From: Nitrosovibrio sp. Nv4
GTDB lineage: Bacteria > Bdellovibrionota > UBA1018 > CAIMNF01
DNA: 32,194 nt
NCBI GenBank assembly: GCA_943327105.2
Contig: CALPVV020000019.1
Coordinates: 1 to 32,194, forward strand
Reading direction: 5' to 3'
Shown: piece after piece, positions 16,623 to 27,605 of the stretch
Numbering within the stretch: position 1 is the stretch's first letter
Layout: each line of letters opens with the position of its first letter
Notes under the pieces: model-generated
What the model saw: the letters and a program-made list of their open reading frames with translations, nothing else
Databases searched by the model: none
Told to the model about the DNA's origin: nothing
Position numbers and translations under genes: made by a program

Positions 16623-19600
16623 TTCTTGCACCTTGCCTGTAATCTCTCGACTGAAATTTTCTCGAAGACTTTTAAATCGTTTAATCCAGAAATATCAGAG
16701 ATAAATTCACTGCATACTTTGGGTTCAGATTCATTTTTAGAAGCTTCTATGAATTTTTTCACAAATCGATTCGGTTTCGCTCCCAGATCTTCGGCCTTTT
16801 TAAACTGAAGCTCGGCATCTCCGTTTTTAGCGGTAGCAAAATACGCAACCGCAAGACCATCATGCACATCGGAAATCGAAACCTTGTTGGAGACCTTTTC
16901 GAAGTATGGAATCGCCAATGGAAATAAACGGAAATAATTATAGTAATGTCCCAAATTGAAAAGAGCCGCAGAATTGTCTCGATCAATCGAAAGTGCCTGC
17001 TTCCAAAGAGCCGCAGCCTCATTGACCGCAAACCAGTTTTCAAGCCCTTGATCGCTCACCAACACCACCGCAAGGTTATTGATCGCATCGGCTTTACGGC
17101 TCTTCAGGGCAAGTGCCTTCTCATAAGCAATTTTTGCGAGCCCCGGCTTACCGGTACCCCACAATAGGTTACCGTAATCGATCCATGCGGAAGCATCATC
17201 TTGAGACTTGGATAATTTCGATCTGATCGAGGAAAACGCCGCGGTTGAACCGTCTTTTCCGCCTTTCGGATCCATCCCGATCAACTTAACGCCACCTCGT
17301 GCACCTTGTGCTCGGTTCATATCGGGCATACCAGCATCAACCAAACGATCGTGAATGACTGGCAAAGCTCGCGATAAAATCTGCTGCTTCAATGCCACTT
17401 GATAGGCATTTTTGGTACTTTGCAGGGCTCCCGCCTGAAGTGAATTCATCGCTGGCCCAAGCATGTTTTTCAATGCCGGTGACGCCGATTTGTTTTTCAA
17501 GACATCAGAAATCTCGGTCGCAAAACCGAGAGATATGTCGCCTAATCTCTCGGTAGCGGCGATACCCCAAGGGCCGCCAATATCAATCGACTTTTGATAA
17601 GCACCAATCACCACTGCAAGCTCTTCGCTTCGCTGACTGAAGGCCTTGACAAGATCCACTTCAGGAAACTGAAGCGGTGTTGGCTTCATTTCCTTTTCTA
17701 CAATCTGCGCAAGACGAAACTGGGCATATGCAAGATATTGCGATTTAGCTGATGGTCCTTTTTTAATCGCCACCACTTCCTGCAAGATCGCCTTCGCCTG
17801 CCTGTTATCGGCAAGTCGAATATAATAATTGGCCATTTCGGTGCCGCATTCCGCTTTCAACGATGTTTGAAGTGAAAAACACGACTTCCATGAATTGAAT
17901 GAACCTAAATCATCTTTCAAATCTGAAAATACATAAGCCATCGATCGGTGTATTTTTGCACGTGCCTCATCATTCGGAGCCAGGACCAACGCCAAACGAT
18001 AGGCATCAATCGCTTTCTGCGACTGTAAGCCACCATTAAACAATGAAGCCGCGGTCAGATAACTTGAAAAATCCTTGTATTGACGAGCGATACCGAGAAA
18101 TAGTTCCGCTGAATCATTGAAATAACCACGAATGAAGAAAAGCGTGCCTTGTTCCTTTACCGTTTTTTCGATATTGGCACTCTTTGGAAACTTGGATTTC
18201 CAGATCTTCATCATGCGAAACACGTCTTCAGAACTTTTTGCCTGAGCATACGAGTTGATCGCACCGATATACGAATTTTCAGCTTCTTTTTCGGTTTTCG
18301 CTTCACGGGCGAATTCCTCATATCGCTTCGCCGCTTCGAGATAATTGTTATCTTTTTCAAGAGTGGCGATTTCGCCTACTTTCAACTTTCTTGAAACTTC
18401 TTCAATGTCTTTAGCCAGCTCGTTTTTCCACTTGCGGTCCGTATCAATGAGAAGTGGCTGCGATTTTATGCCTTCGAGTGCGACTTTATCAGGCTGCAAC
18501 TGCAACCAAAGACGAGCAGCAAGAACTCCCTGACGTGAACCCGGAGCATCTTTAGCCAGTTTTGAAGCTCTCTCAATTGCACTGTTTTTTTCGGTAGGAT
18601 AACCGGCAAGAATCTGGGCAGAACGTAATCTAGACTCTCTGGACTCTTCTGAATTTGGAATATTTTTTTCAAGAAGATCCGATGCAGAAACAAAATCCCG
18701 TTCAAGGTCTGATGGTTCGGCACCTTGTTTTTCGCCTGCTTCCTTCATGCGCTTCAATTCAGCGGCAATACTTCCGACCCAAAGCTGAGCGGCTTGTTTT
18801 GACCAAGTCGCATCTTGTTCTTGAATCACCTGTTTGTAAAGCTGGGCCGATACGCCCGGGTTATTCAATTCTTTTTTTACTTCGGCAAGGTACATTCTGA
18901 TTTCATTTTTGTCGGCTTTTTCATTCGCATAACGATTCAAATAAACCGTGTAAAACTGATCAGCAACACGCAAATAACGAATCACCTCAGACTTGTCATC
19001 CATCTTGCGATAGTGATCGTGATTACTGATTGCGGTGTTACGAATTTGTTTTTTAAGATTGATGATCACGATCTGGGTTTCAGCATCTTTAGTTACTGGA
19101 ACTTCAAGCGTTTGCAGACGCTTATATGCGCTTTCATAATTCTGCTTCATGATGTCAAGATCAACCAGTTTTGCAGCAACCCTGAATGAACTTTCGTCGG
19201 TACGCTTGAACTTCAAAAGGGAATCATAAACCAGTTTCGCTTTTTCAGTTTGACCGGTTCGTTCGTATTCCTTACCCAATTTTTCAAGTACTTTGACGAG
19301 CTTTTCTTCGCCATTTTCTCCGTCACCGGCATTCTTCTTGAAATAATCAATCGCTTCTTCGACCCGACCACTCTCGGCATAATAAACCGCAAGATCGCGC
19401 AAACCTTCTTCACGAATATTGAATAGCTTTTCCTGATCAGACTTGGAAATGGCGATCGCCTTTTTCATCGAATTGATCGCATCGTCAGTTCGTTTCTGGC
19501 GATAATAACACCACGCCAGTTTATGATGAATCCTGGCCTGTTGGGATGGATCTTTCGCCCTCTTCAAGGCCTGTTCAAACAGGGTCAATGCCTGATCATA

Positions 19601-20128
19601 TTCACCTTTTGCAAAAGCCTCATCGCCCATTGAGCGATAACCTTCAAAGGCATACTGGGAATCTGGCAGCTCGCGAATCAATCGTTGATAATACTCACGA
19701 CTTTTTTCCGGATTTCCGTATTCAGCGTAATTATAGCCTAAGAAATAGTAAATCTGACCAAGCTTTGATTTCTCAACATTCAAATTGAGAATTTCTTCAG
19801 CAGCACCAATCCCGTTACGGAGATCCCCGGTAGTGCGTTCACGTAAAAACTTCGCACTCGGATTCGACTCAAGAGCCTTCTGATGCAATCGACCTTCAAA
19901 AAGAAAATCAGCTTGATATGCCTCAAGATAAAGCTCGGCAAGACGGAGATAAAGTTCAGCCTTTCGATTTTGCTGGCTTCGAAGGGATAATGCCGACTTG
20001 ATCGTCTTGATCTCTTCATTGCGGATCGCTTCGATCTGCTTTTCCTTCTCGTTTTGAACGGAAGAATAATTCATCGCCGCAGATGCGGAGATTGAAATCA
20101 AACAGAGCATGATCGATAGCAATTTCAT
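16619..20128 (-). CDS. gltD: GltD/AgmU-like giant periplasmic TPR protein of the gliding complex
   Basis: 1169 residues with a signal peptide (MKLLSIMLCLISISASA), then almost entirely TPR helical pairs. Clear examples are YYFLGYNYAEYGNPEKSREYYQR, SMGDEAFAKGEYDQALTLFEQALK (about 170-195), HHKLAWCYYRQKRTDDAINSMKKA, and near the C-terminus DYGNLLWGTGKPGLAKIAYEKAL and NLGHYYNYFRLFPLAIPYFEKV. Length, export and gene order next to a GltE-like gene match AgmU/GltD of Myxococcus, a periplasmic TPR scaffold moving with the gliding complex. This gltD is unrelated to the glutamate synthase gene of the same symbol. It overlaps both neighbours by ATGA. A Cys pair lies near the end (KVCSEF, QARCKK). Confidence 0.75.
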   Translation of the reverse strand: MKLLSIMLCLISISASAAMNYSSVQNEKEKQIEAIRNEEIKTIKSALSLRSQQNRKAELYLRLAELYLEAYQADFLFEGRLHQKALESNPSAKFLRERTTGDLRNGIGAAEEILNLNVEKSKLGQIYYFLGYNYAEYGNPEKSREYYQRLIRELPDSQYAFEGYRSMGDEAFAKGEYDQALTLFEQALKRAKDPSQQARIHHKLAWCYYRQKRTDDAINSMKKAIAISKSDQEKLFNIREEGLRDLAVYYAESGRVEEAIDYFKKNAGDGENGEEKLVKVLEKLGKEYERTGQTEKAKLVYDSLLKFKRTDESSFRVAAKLVDLDIMKQNYESAYKRLQTLEVPVTKDAETQIVIINLKKQIRNTAISNHDHYRKMDDKSEVIRYLRVADQFYTVYLNRYANEKADKNEIRMYLAEVKKELNNPGVSAQLYKQVIQEQDATWSKQAAQLWVGSIAAELKRMKEAGEKQGAEPSDLERDFVSASDLLEKNIPNSEESRESRLRSAQILAGYPTEKNSAIERASKLAKDAPGSRQGVLAARLWLQLQPDKVALEGIKSQPLLIDTDRKWKNELAKDIEEVSRKLKVGEIATLEKDNNYLEAAKRYEEFAREAKTEKEAENSYIGAINSYAQAKSSEDVFRMMKIWKSKFPKSANIEKTVKEQGTLFFIRGYFNDSAELFLGIARQYKDFSSYLTAASLFNGGLQSQKAIDAYRLALVLAPNDEARAKIHRSMAYVFSDLKDDLGSFNSWKSCFSLQTSLKAECGTEMANYYIRLADNRQAKAILQEVVAIKKGPSAKSQYLAYAQFRLAQIVEKEMKPTPLQFPEVDLVKAFSQRSEELAVVIGAYQKSIDIGGPWGIAATERLGDISLGFATEISDVLKNKSASPALKNMLGPAMNSLQAGALQSTKNAYQVALKQQILSRALPVIHDRLVDAGMPDMNRAQGARGGVKLIGMDPKGGKDGSTAAFSSIRSKLSKSQDDASAWIDYGNLLWGTGKPGLAKIAYEKALALKSRKADAINNLAVVLVSDQGLENWFAVNEAAALWKQALSIDRDNSAALFNLGHYYNYFRLFPLAIPYFEKVSNKVSISDVHDGLAVAYFATAKNGDAELQFKKAEDLGAKPNRFVKKFIEASKNESEPKVCSEFISDISGLNDLKVFEKISVERLQARCKK

Positions 20129-21702
20129 TTCGCTTCATCCTTGCCGCATTCGGATTCTAGGGCGAATACGTAATCCCCGATTTCGTCATTCCAGAACTCA
20201 CCGTTGAAGTTCCAAAGAAGCTGGTCGTTTCGACGTACCGGAATCCGGTTTCCTCGATTTCGTTCAGCCGAACTTGCCTGATTCGGATCCAGTAATTTTT
20301 GTTTCATGTGAGACAGAAGATCGATCTTCATGAACTGCATTTTCTCGAAATCAGAGATCAACACCTGATGGTAATCGATCATCGAGTTGCGAACATAAAC
20401 CCCGCCCAGCAATTCAACAGAACTCTGGCGCCAATCGAGAATCGCCGACAAAAATCCTGGAAAGCCCGCGTTCATTCCTGTCTTGGTTTCCGGTCGTGCC
20501 GAATCGATTCGCTGAATGGCGATGCGTTCAGCAGCAATCCGCTCTTGAGAAAGTGCCAGCGCCTGAAAGGAAGGTGCACGCACAAAACGGTTCATGAACT
20601 GATAAAGTTTACGATCGGTATGGAGTTTTTGAGCTAGCGCTTCTTTTCCAAGATTAAAATAAGGACGAACATCGTTCGGATTCGAATCGACAAACGCCTT
20701 CACTTCTTTTGCCACACCACTATAAGACTTGTTAAAGTCTTCAATGACTTTGGAAGCATCGCTATAAAGACAAAGCGAAAGATAAGATTGAGCCATCAAC
20801 ACATCGACTTCAGTATTGAATGCGAATTGAAGTGACGGGCTTTTATATGAAACGAGCTTTCCAAGCGTACGATTGTATTCATCCTTGGCAAAACTATTCC
20901 ATGCATGCTCAAAAAGCGTATCGGTCCATACAAAACTTGCCTTTGGAATGCGATCGTAAGAACGGTCGGCATCATCAAAACTGCCTGTTTCGTATTGAAT
21001 TCTCGCTTGTCCTGCATAGCAACGCGCACGAAGATCTCGAGCTGCATTTTGCTTCAACTGCAGCCACTTTGCATGAAGGGCGACGTTTTCTTCCGTATCG
21101 TCCTCATCGTCTCTTTGGTCAGCCTGTTTTGCACACTCGGCAAAATCATTCAGTGCCGCCTCAGGTCGATTCAGAAAAGTCTCTGCCGTCGCTTTCATTT
21201 GAAGGGCCAATGGGTAAAGGGCATTCCCTTTTTGCACCTGATTGGCACTTTGGACAGCCGCCTCGTATTCACCCTTCAAGAGCGATTCTTTGGCCACTGA
21301 AACGTAATAAGCATTCTTAGCTGATGGAATATAATCTTCAACCCGAGTGTAGCGAGCAAGAAACTTGCGAATCAACTCAGAACCGGTTCTTTCAATCAAT
21401 TTCGGTGCCAATTCAAGAACCTTTTTAGTCGCACCACGGTCCTGCATTTGAATTGTACGAAAGAAAAAATAGAGAGCGGACTGATCTAAACCAGCCTTTA
21501 CCAAACCGTGGGCAGCCCAGGCATAAGCCATTGCCTTTTCCGATTTGTTTTCGGCATGAGTTGCATCGTTATATGCCATGCGTGCCGATGAAAAATACTG
21601 GCCTGAATCATAAGCGCGTTTTACATCGGCAAACGATGCATTTGCGTTTTGTCCTGAAACCAGCGCACCCAACATCGTCCCCAGAAGTAAACGGTTTTTC
21701 AT
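20125..21702 (-). CDS. gltE: GltE/AglT-like periplasmic TPR protein of the gliding complex
   Basis: 525 residues with a signal peptide (MKNRLLLGTMLGALVSGQNANA) and TPR-like helices over most of the length. The stretch at 257-290 (FVWTDTLFEHAWNSFAKDEY followed by RTLGKLVSYKSP) matches the W-x-ALFE-x-AW ... ALG-x-L ... SP pattern I associate with AglT/GltE. In Myxococcus AglT is about 500 residues and needed for adventurous gliding. The position directly before the GltD-like gene is the myxobacterial order. Overlaps by ATGA on both sides imply coupled, roughly stoichiometric synthesis. The function in this organism is inferred from homology. Confidence 0.78.
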   Translation of the reverse strand: MKNRLLLGTMLGALVSGQNANASFADVKRAYDSGQYFSSARMAYNDATHAENKSEKAMAYAWAAHGLVKAGLDQSALYFFFRTIQMQDRGATKKVLELAPKLIERTGSELIRKFLARYTRVEDYIPSAKNAYYVSVAKESLLKGEYEAAVQSANQVQKGNALYPLALQMKATAETFLNRPEAALNDFAECAKQADQRDDEDDTEENVALHAKWLQLKQNAARDLRARCYAGQARIQYETGSFDDADRSYDRIPKASFVWTDTLFEHAWNSFAKDEYNRTLGKLVSYKSPSLQFAFNTEVDVLMAQSYLSLCLYSDASKVIEDFNKSYSGVAKEVKAFVDSNPNDVRPYFNLGKEALAQKLHTDRKLYQFMNRFVRAPSFQALALSQERIAAERIAIQRIDSARPETKTGMNAGFPGFLSAILDWRQSSVELLGGVYVRNSMIDYHQVLISDFEKMQFMKIDLLSHMKQKLLDPNQASSAERNRGNRIPVRRNDQLLWNFNGEFWNDEIGDYVFALESECGKDEAK

Positions 21703-22403
21703 AATTTCAACCCGATTCCCAAGTTCACACTGGTATTAGAGAAGAGAATATTGTCTTCGTTAGTCCCCGTTTGCCCACCATAAACTTCAGCACTGTAAAA
21801 GTGGCCGAGAAGATCTAGTCTGACCATGAAGCGTTCTGAAAGATGGAAGATCTGTCCGGTTCCAGCAAAAACAGTAAAAAGGCTTTGAGATTTCCAAGAA
21901 GCATTTTTGGTATCAACACCGATACTTGAATCCATCGCACCCAAACCGAGACTGAAATACCAGTCAAAGTATAAGATGCTGTTGAACACATTGATCTTTG
22001 CATACCAAGGGGCCCAATTCAAAAGTGCACCAAATTGACTGTTGATCTCGCGAATAAATGGGCGAGTTCCACCGTTCGAAGCAATCAAGGCGTTAAATGC
22101 GCCATTATTGCTGTTAAAACGACCCGTGTAAAATGCTTCAAGTCCGAAATCTTCATTGAACCAAAAACCAAGTCGTGGCTGATATTGAAATGCTTGACGA
22201 TACGTTTCAGCAATACCCATTCCACCCATCAAGTAAAGATGAGGCGAGCCTGCTTTACGATACTTACGGTTTTGAAGAACATAAATTTTCTTCTCCGGAT
22301 CAAGCCAGCTAAAATCGTAATCACTGTCAGCCTTGGCTGTAGACGCAAAAAAACCTGCGTTCATCGCCAAGATTGAAAAAACAAGTATTGTTTTTTTAAT
22401 CAT
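21699..22403 (-). CDS. Outer-membrane beta-barrel protein of the Glt block
   Basis: 234 residues with a signal peptide (MIKKTILVFSILAMNAGFFASTAKA), then alternating amphipathic strands rich in Tyr, Phe and Gly (HLYLMGGMGIAETYRQ, PRLGFWFNEDFGLEAFYTG, LYFDWYFSLGLGAMD), ending in a barrel-like NLGIGLKL. This fits an eight-stranded barrel of the myxobacterial-type OM beta-barrel group, and the position suggests the role of GltA/GltB, the outer-membrane part of the gliding complex. In Myxococcus gltA and gltB lie in a different cluster from gltD/gltE, so a barrel here would be a more compact arrangement. It overlaps the HU gene and the GltE-like gene by ATGA. Confidence 0.75.
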   Translation of the reverse strand: MIKKTILVFSILAMNAGFFASTAKADSDYDFSWLDPEKKIYVLQNRKYRKAGSPHLYLMGGMGIAETYRQAFQYQPRLGFWFNEDFGLEAFYTGRFNSNNGAFNALIASNGGTRPFIREINSQFGALLNWAPWYAKINVFNSILYFDWYFSLGLGAMDSSIGVDTKNASWKSQSLFTVFAGTGQIFHLSERFMVRLDLLGHFYSAEVYGGQTGTNEDNILFSNTSVNLGIGLKL

Positions 22404-22681
22404 TTTTTACGGTCCACCATTTCTTTCAATTCTTTACCGACTTTGAAGAATGGGACACGTTTTGGTTCAACTTTGACCAACTCACCTGTTTTAGGGTTGC
22501 GACCTTCGTATGCACCGTATACACGGTTCACGAATGATCCAAACCCGCGAATTTCAATGCGATCATCTTTTTTCAAAGTGTCTGACATCATATCGAACAC
22601 CAGGTTCACTACCGTCTCTGCTTGACGGTTTTGTAGGTTAACCTTTTGAGCGATGATGTTGATCAAATCTGCCTTGGTCAT
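22400..22681 (-). CDS. HU/IHF-family histone-like DNA-binding protein
   Basis: A 93-residue DNA-bending protein of the HU/IHF fold. The N-terminal dimerisation helices (MTKADLINIIAQKVNLQNRQ) and the strand RIEIRGFGSFVNR are followed by the beta arm with the RNPKTG tip (61-66, intercalating Pro63) and PFFKVGKELKEMV. The sequence is somewhat more IHF-beta-like than HU-like, but I do not assign a subunit. The start at 22681 has AAGGAG about ten bases upstream. It is the first gene of the gliding block and is coupled to the barrel gene by ATGA, an unusual leader for a motility operon. Confidence 0.93.
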   Translation of the reverse strand: MTKADLINIIAQKVNLQNRQAETVVNLVFDMMSDTLKKDDRIEIRGFGSFVNRVYGAYEGRNPKTGELVKVEPKRVPFFKVGKELKEMVDRKK

Positions 22682-22711
22682 GGTATGGGCTCTCCTTGTT
22701 TTTCAAATACC

Positions 22712-22740
22712 TATAAATAAAGATTAAGGAGTTCTTGCAA
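22712..22740 (-). promoter_or_regulatory. Candidate promoter of the HU-glt operon
   Basis: On the minus strand TTGCAA (22740-22735), 17 bases, TTTATA (22717-22712), about 30 bases before the HU start codon. Each hexamer has two or three mismatches to consensus, so the call rests mainly on spacing and position in the only gene-free stretch (22682-22818) upstream of the block. Nothing else is seen in that stretch. Confidence 0.35.
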
Positions 22741-22818
22741 GGAATTCAATAAGATAGAAACTTTTTTCGTGAGGAATCAAAACAAAGTATTTACGTGTTG
22801 TGTAAATTGACGGTCGAT

Positions 22819-23508
22819 CTAGAGTTGCTTCACATCCAGAATTCCACGAATCTTCCACAGCTCCAACAACATCTGAGCATGATCATGATTCCGACCTACG
22901 TATGCGAGACGAATTTCAGGCTGCTCTCCACTCATGATCTCGCGGTATTCTTCCAAGCTGAGCTCATGATCTTTCATCAATTCTTCCAAAGCGGCGCGAG
23001 TGATTTCATCTGATTTTTCACGGAGATGAATCGTAATCCTAAACAAACGCTTTCTACCAAGAAACTGATTCTCGAAGAAGGTTACCGAAACAAGCACAAC
23101 AACAATCAAAAGAGTGACACACGCTGCAACCGCAAGCTGCCCCATCCCGATCCAAACTCCAAGGGCTGCAACCAACCAGATCGTAGCAGCAGTAGTGAGA
23201 CCGACGACATTTCCCTTAGACTGCAAAATCGCACCACCACCAAGAAAACCAATCCCCGAAACAATCTGAGCCGCGATCCTTGCCGGATCACCTTTCAAAC
23301 CATCAACAATTTCTGAAGACGCCATCATCATAGAAATGGCGGTATAAAGCGTAGCGCCAACACAGATCAGCATGTTGGTTTTAATTCCTGCTGCCTTACT
23401 CTTTAACTCACGTTCTAAACCGATCAACCCACCGCAAAATAACGCGACGAGAAGTTTCGGCCAAAGAACTTGAAGTGTTAGGAGAAATTGCGTGTCCATA
23501 ATTTTCAT
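22819..23508 (-). CDS. MgtC/SapB-family membrane protein
   Basis: An inner-membrane protein with about four to five N-terminal transmembrane segments and a soluble C-terminal domain (about 145-229). The MgtC signature is clear in KLLVALFCGGLIGLERELK, KAAGIKTNMLICVGATLYT, RIAAQIVSGIGFLGGGAILQ and VVGLTTAATIWLVAALGVWIG. MgtC in pathogens helps survival at low Mg2+ and in phagosomes by inhibiting F-ATPase; the role of environmental homologues is less clear. The start is uncertain between ATGs at 23508 and 23499, as neither has a strong ribosome binding site; an upstream in-frame extension lacks membrane-protein character. It is divergent from fadB with only about 50 bases between the start codons. 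Confidence 0.9.
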   Translation of the reverse strand: MKIMDTQFLLTLQVLWPKLLVALFCGGLIGLERELKSKAAGIKTNMLICVGATLYTAISMMMASSEIVDGLKGDPARIAAQIVSGIGFLGGGAILQSKGNVVGLTTAATIWLVAALGVWIGMGQLAVAACVTLLIVVVLVSVTFFENQFLGRKRLFRITIHLREKSDEITRAALEELMKDHELSLEEYREIMSGEQPEIRLAYVGRNHDHAQMLLELWKIRGILDVKQL

Positions 23509-23558
23509 TTTAGCGTTACAATCGTTGCGAAGGCAACAACGAAAGGACACACCTCATT

Positions 23559-26880
<3,322 letters not shown>

Positions 26881-26924
26881 TTTTAATCAGATCAACTTCC
26901 ATTGGTTGAGTGATTACTGACAAC

Positions 26925-26962
26925 AAAAAGCCGCCCGGGAAATAGGTCCTGGGCGGCTTTTT
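26925..26962. terminator. Bidirectional Rho-independent terminator between fadA and the LysE-type gene
   Basis: AAAAAGCCGCCC (26925-26936) pairs perfectly with GGGCGGCTTTTT (26951-26962). The stem extends inward by GGGA/TCCT with one G-T pair, leaving a six-base loop. A-rich and T-rich flanks on both sides let it stop transcription from fadBA and from the convergent copA-lysE unit, whose stop lies four bases away. Confidence 0.93.
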
Positions 26963-26965
26963 GAT

Positions 26966-27592
26966 TTATAAAAGTCGCTTGATCGAAAACAAACCTAATA
27001 TGATTAAAAATGAACCCAAAGACATCAATAATCTCTTGATCCACTCAACCTTGAGTCGGTTATGATTTCTTCGAATCAATAAAAGCATGATAGAGAACCA
27101 GGATACAATTCCGATCGCAACGCCGACTGAAAACGAAATTGAATTGGACATCGAATACTCAAATGAATGATAAGTCGAGAGAGTTGTAATGATTGTTGCC
27201 CATGATGCAATCAGCGTTGGATTCAAGATGCTGACCATAAAACCTATCACAAACTCTTTTCGGTTACGCTCCTCTGTAGAAACCGATGATTGCCCAATGG
27301 CGTGTGCTGACTTGGAAAAGACAAAATACGAACCAAGACCAATCAATATCAAACTCGCCAATGCCTTTGAAACCGTTTCAAAATAAGGTATTGAACTAAA
27401 AATAAAATTAAAGCCGAAAAAAGCCAATAAAACATAAACAGACTCGGCAATGGCAGCGCCGGCAGCAAAGGTCAAACCGCGCTGGATTTGTTTTTTAAAT
27501 CCATACCTCAGAACAAGTGCCGATACAGGCCCCGCCACTGGAATCGCACCCAAAAACCCCAAAAGACCACCTATACCAAATGGAAACAACAT
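26966..27592 (-). CDS. LysE-family exporter
   Basis: A 208-residue inner-membrane protein with five to six predicted transmembrane segments. It shows the LysE-type N-terminal GAIPVAGPVSALVLRYG, followed by the repeat-like RGLTFAAGAAIAESVYVLLAFFG and, after a cytoplasmic loop, GFMVSILNPTLIASWATII. The family exports amino acids such as Lys, Arg, Thr or homoserine lactones, and some members move metals; the substrate cannot be told. It starts 13 bases after the copA stop, so the two are probably co-transcribed. This could mean a role in metal or thiol efflux, but no sequence feature proves it. Confidence 0.78.
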   Translation of the reverse strand: MLFPFGIGGLLGFLGAIPVAGPVSALVLRYGFKKQIQRGLTFAAGAAIAESVYVLLAFFGFNFIFSSIPYFETVSKALASLILIGLGSYFVFSKSAHAIGQSSVSTEERNRKEFVIGFMVSILNPTLIASWATIITTLSTYHSFEYSMSNSISFSVGVAIGIVSWFSIMLLLIRRNHNRLKVEWIKRLLMSLGSFLIILGLFSIKRLL

Positions 27593-27605
27593 ACAATCAT
27601 CCCTT

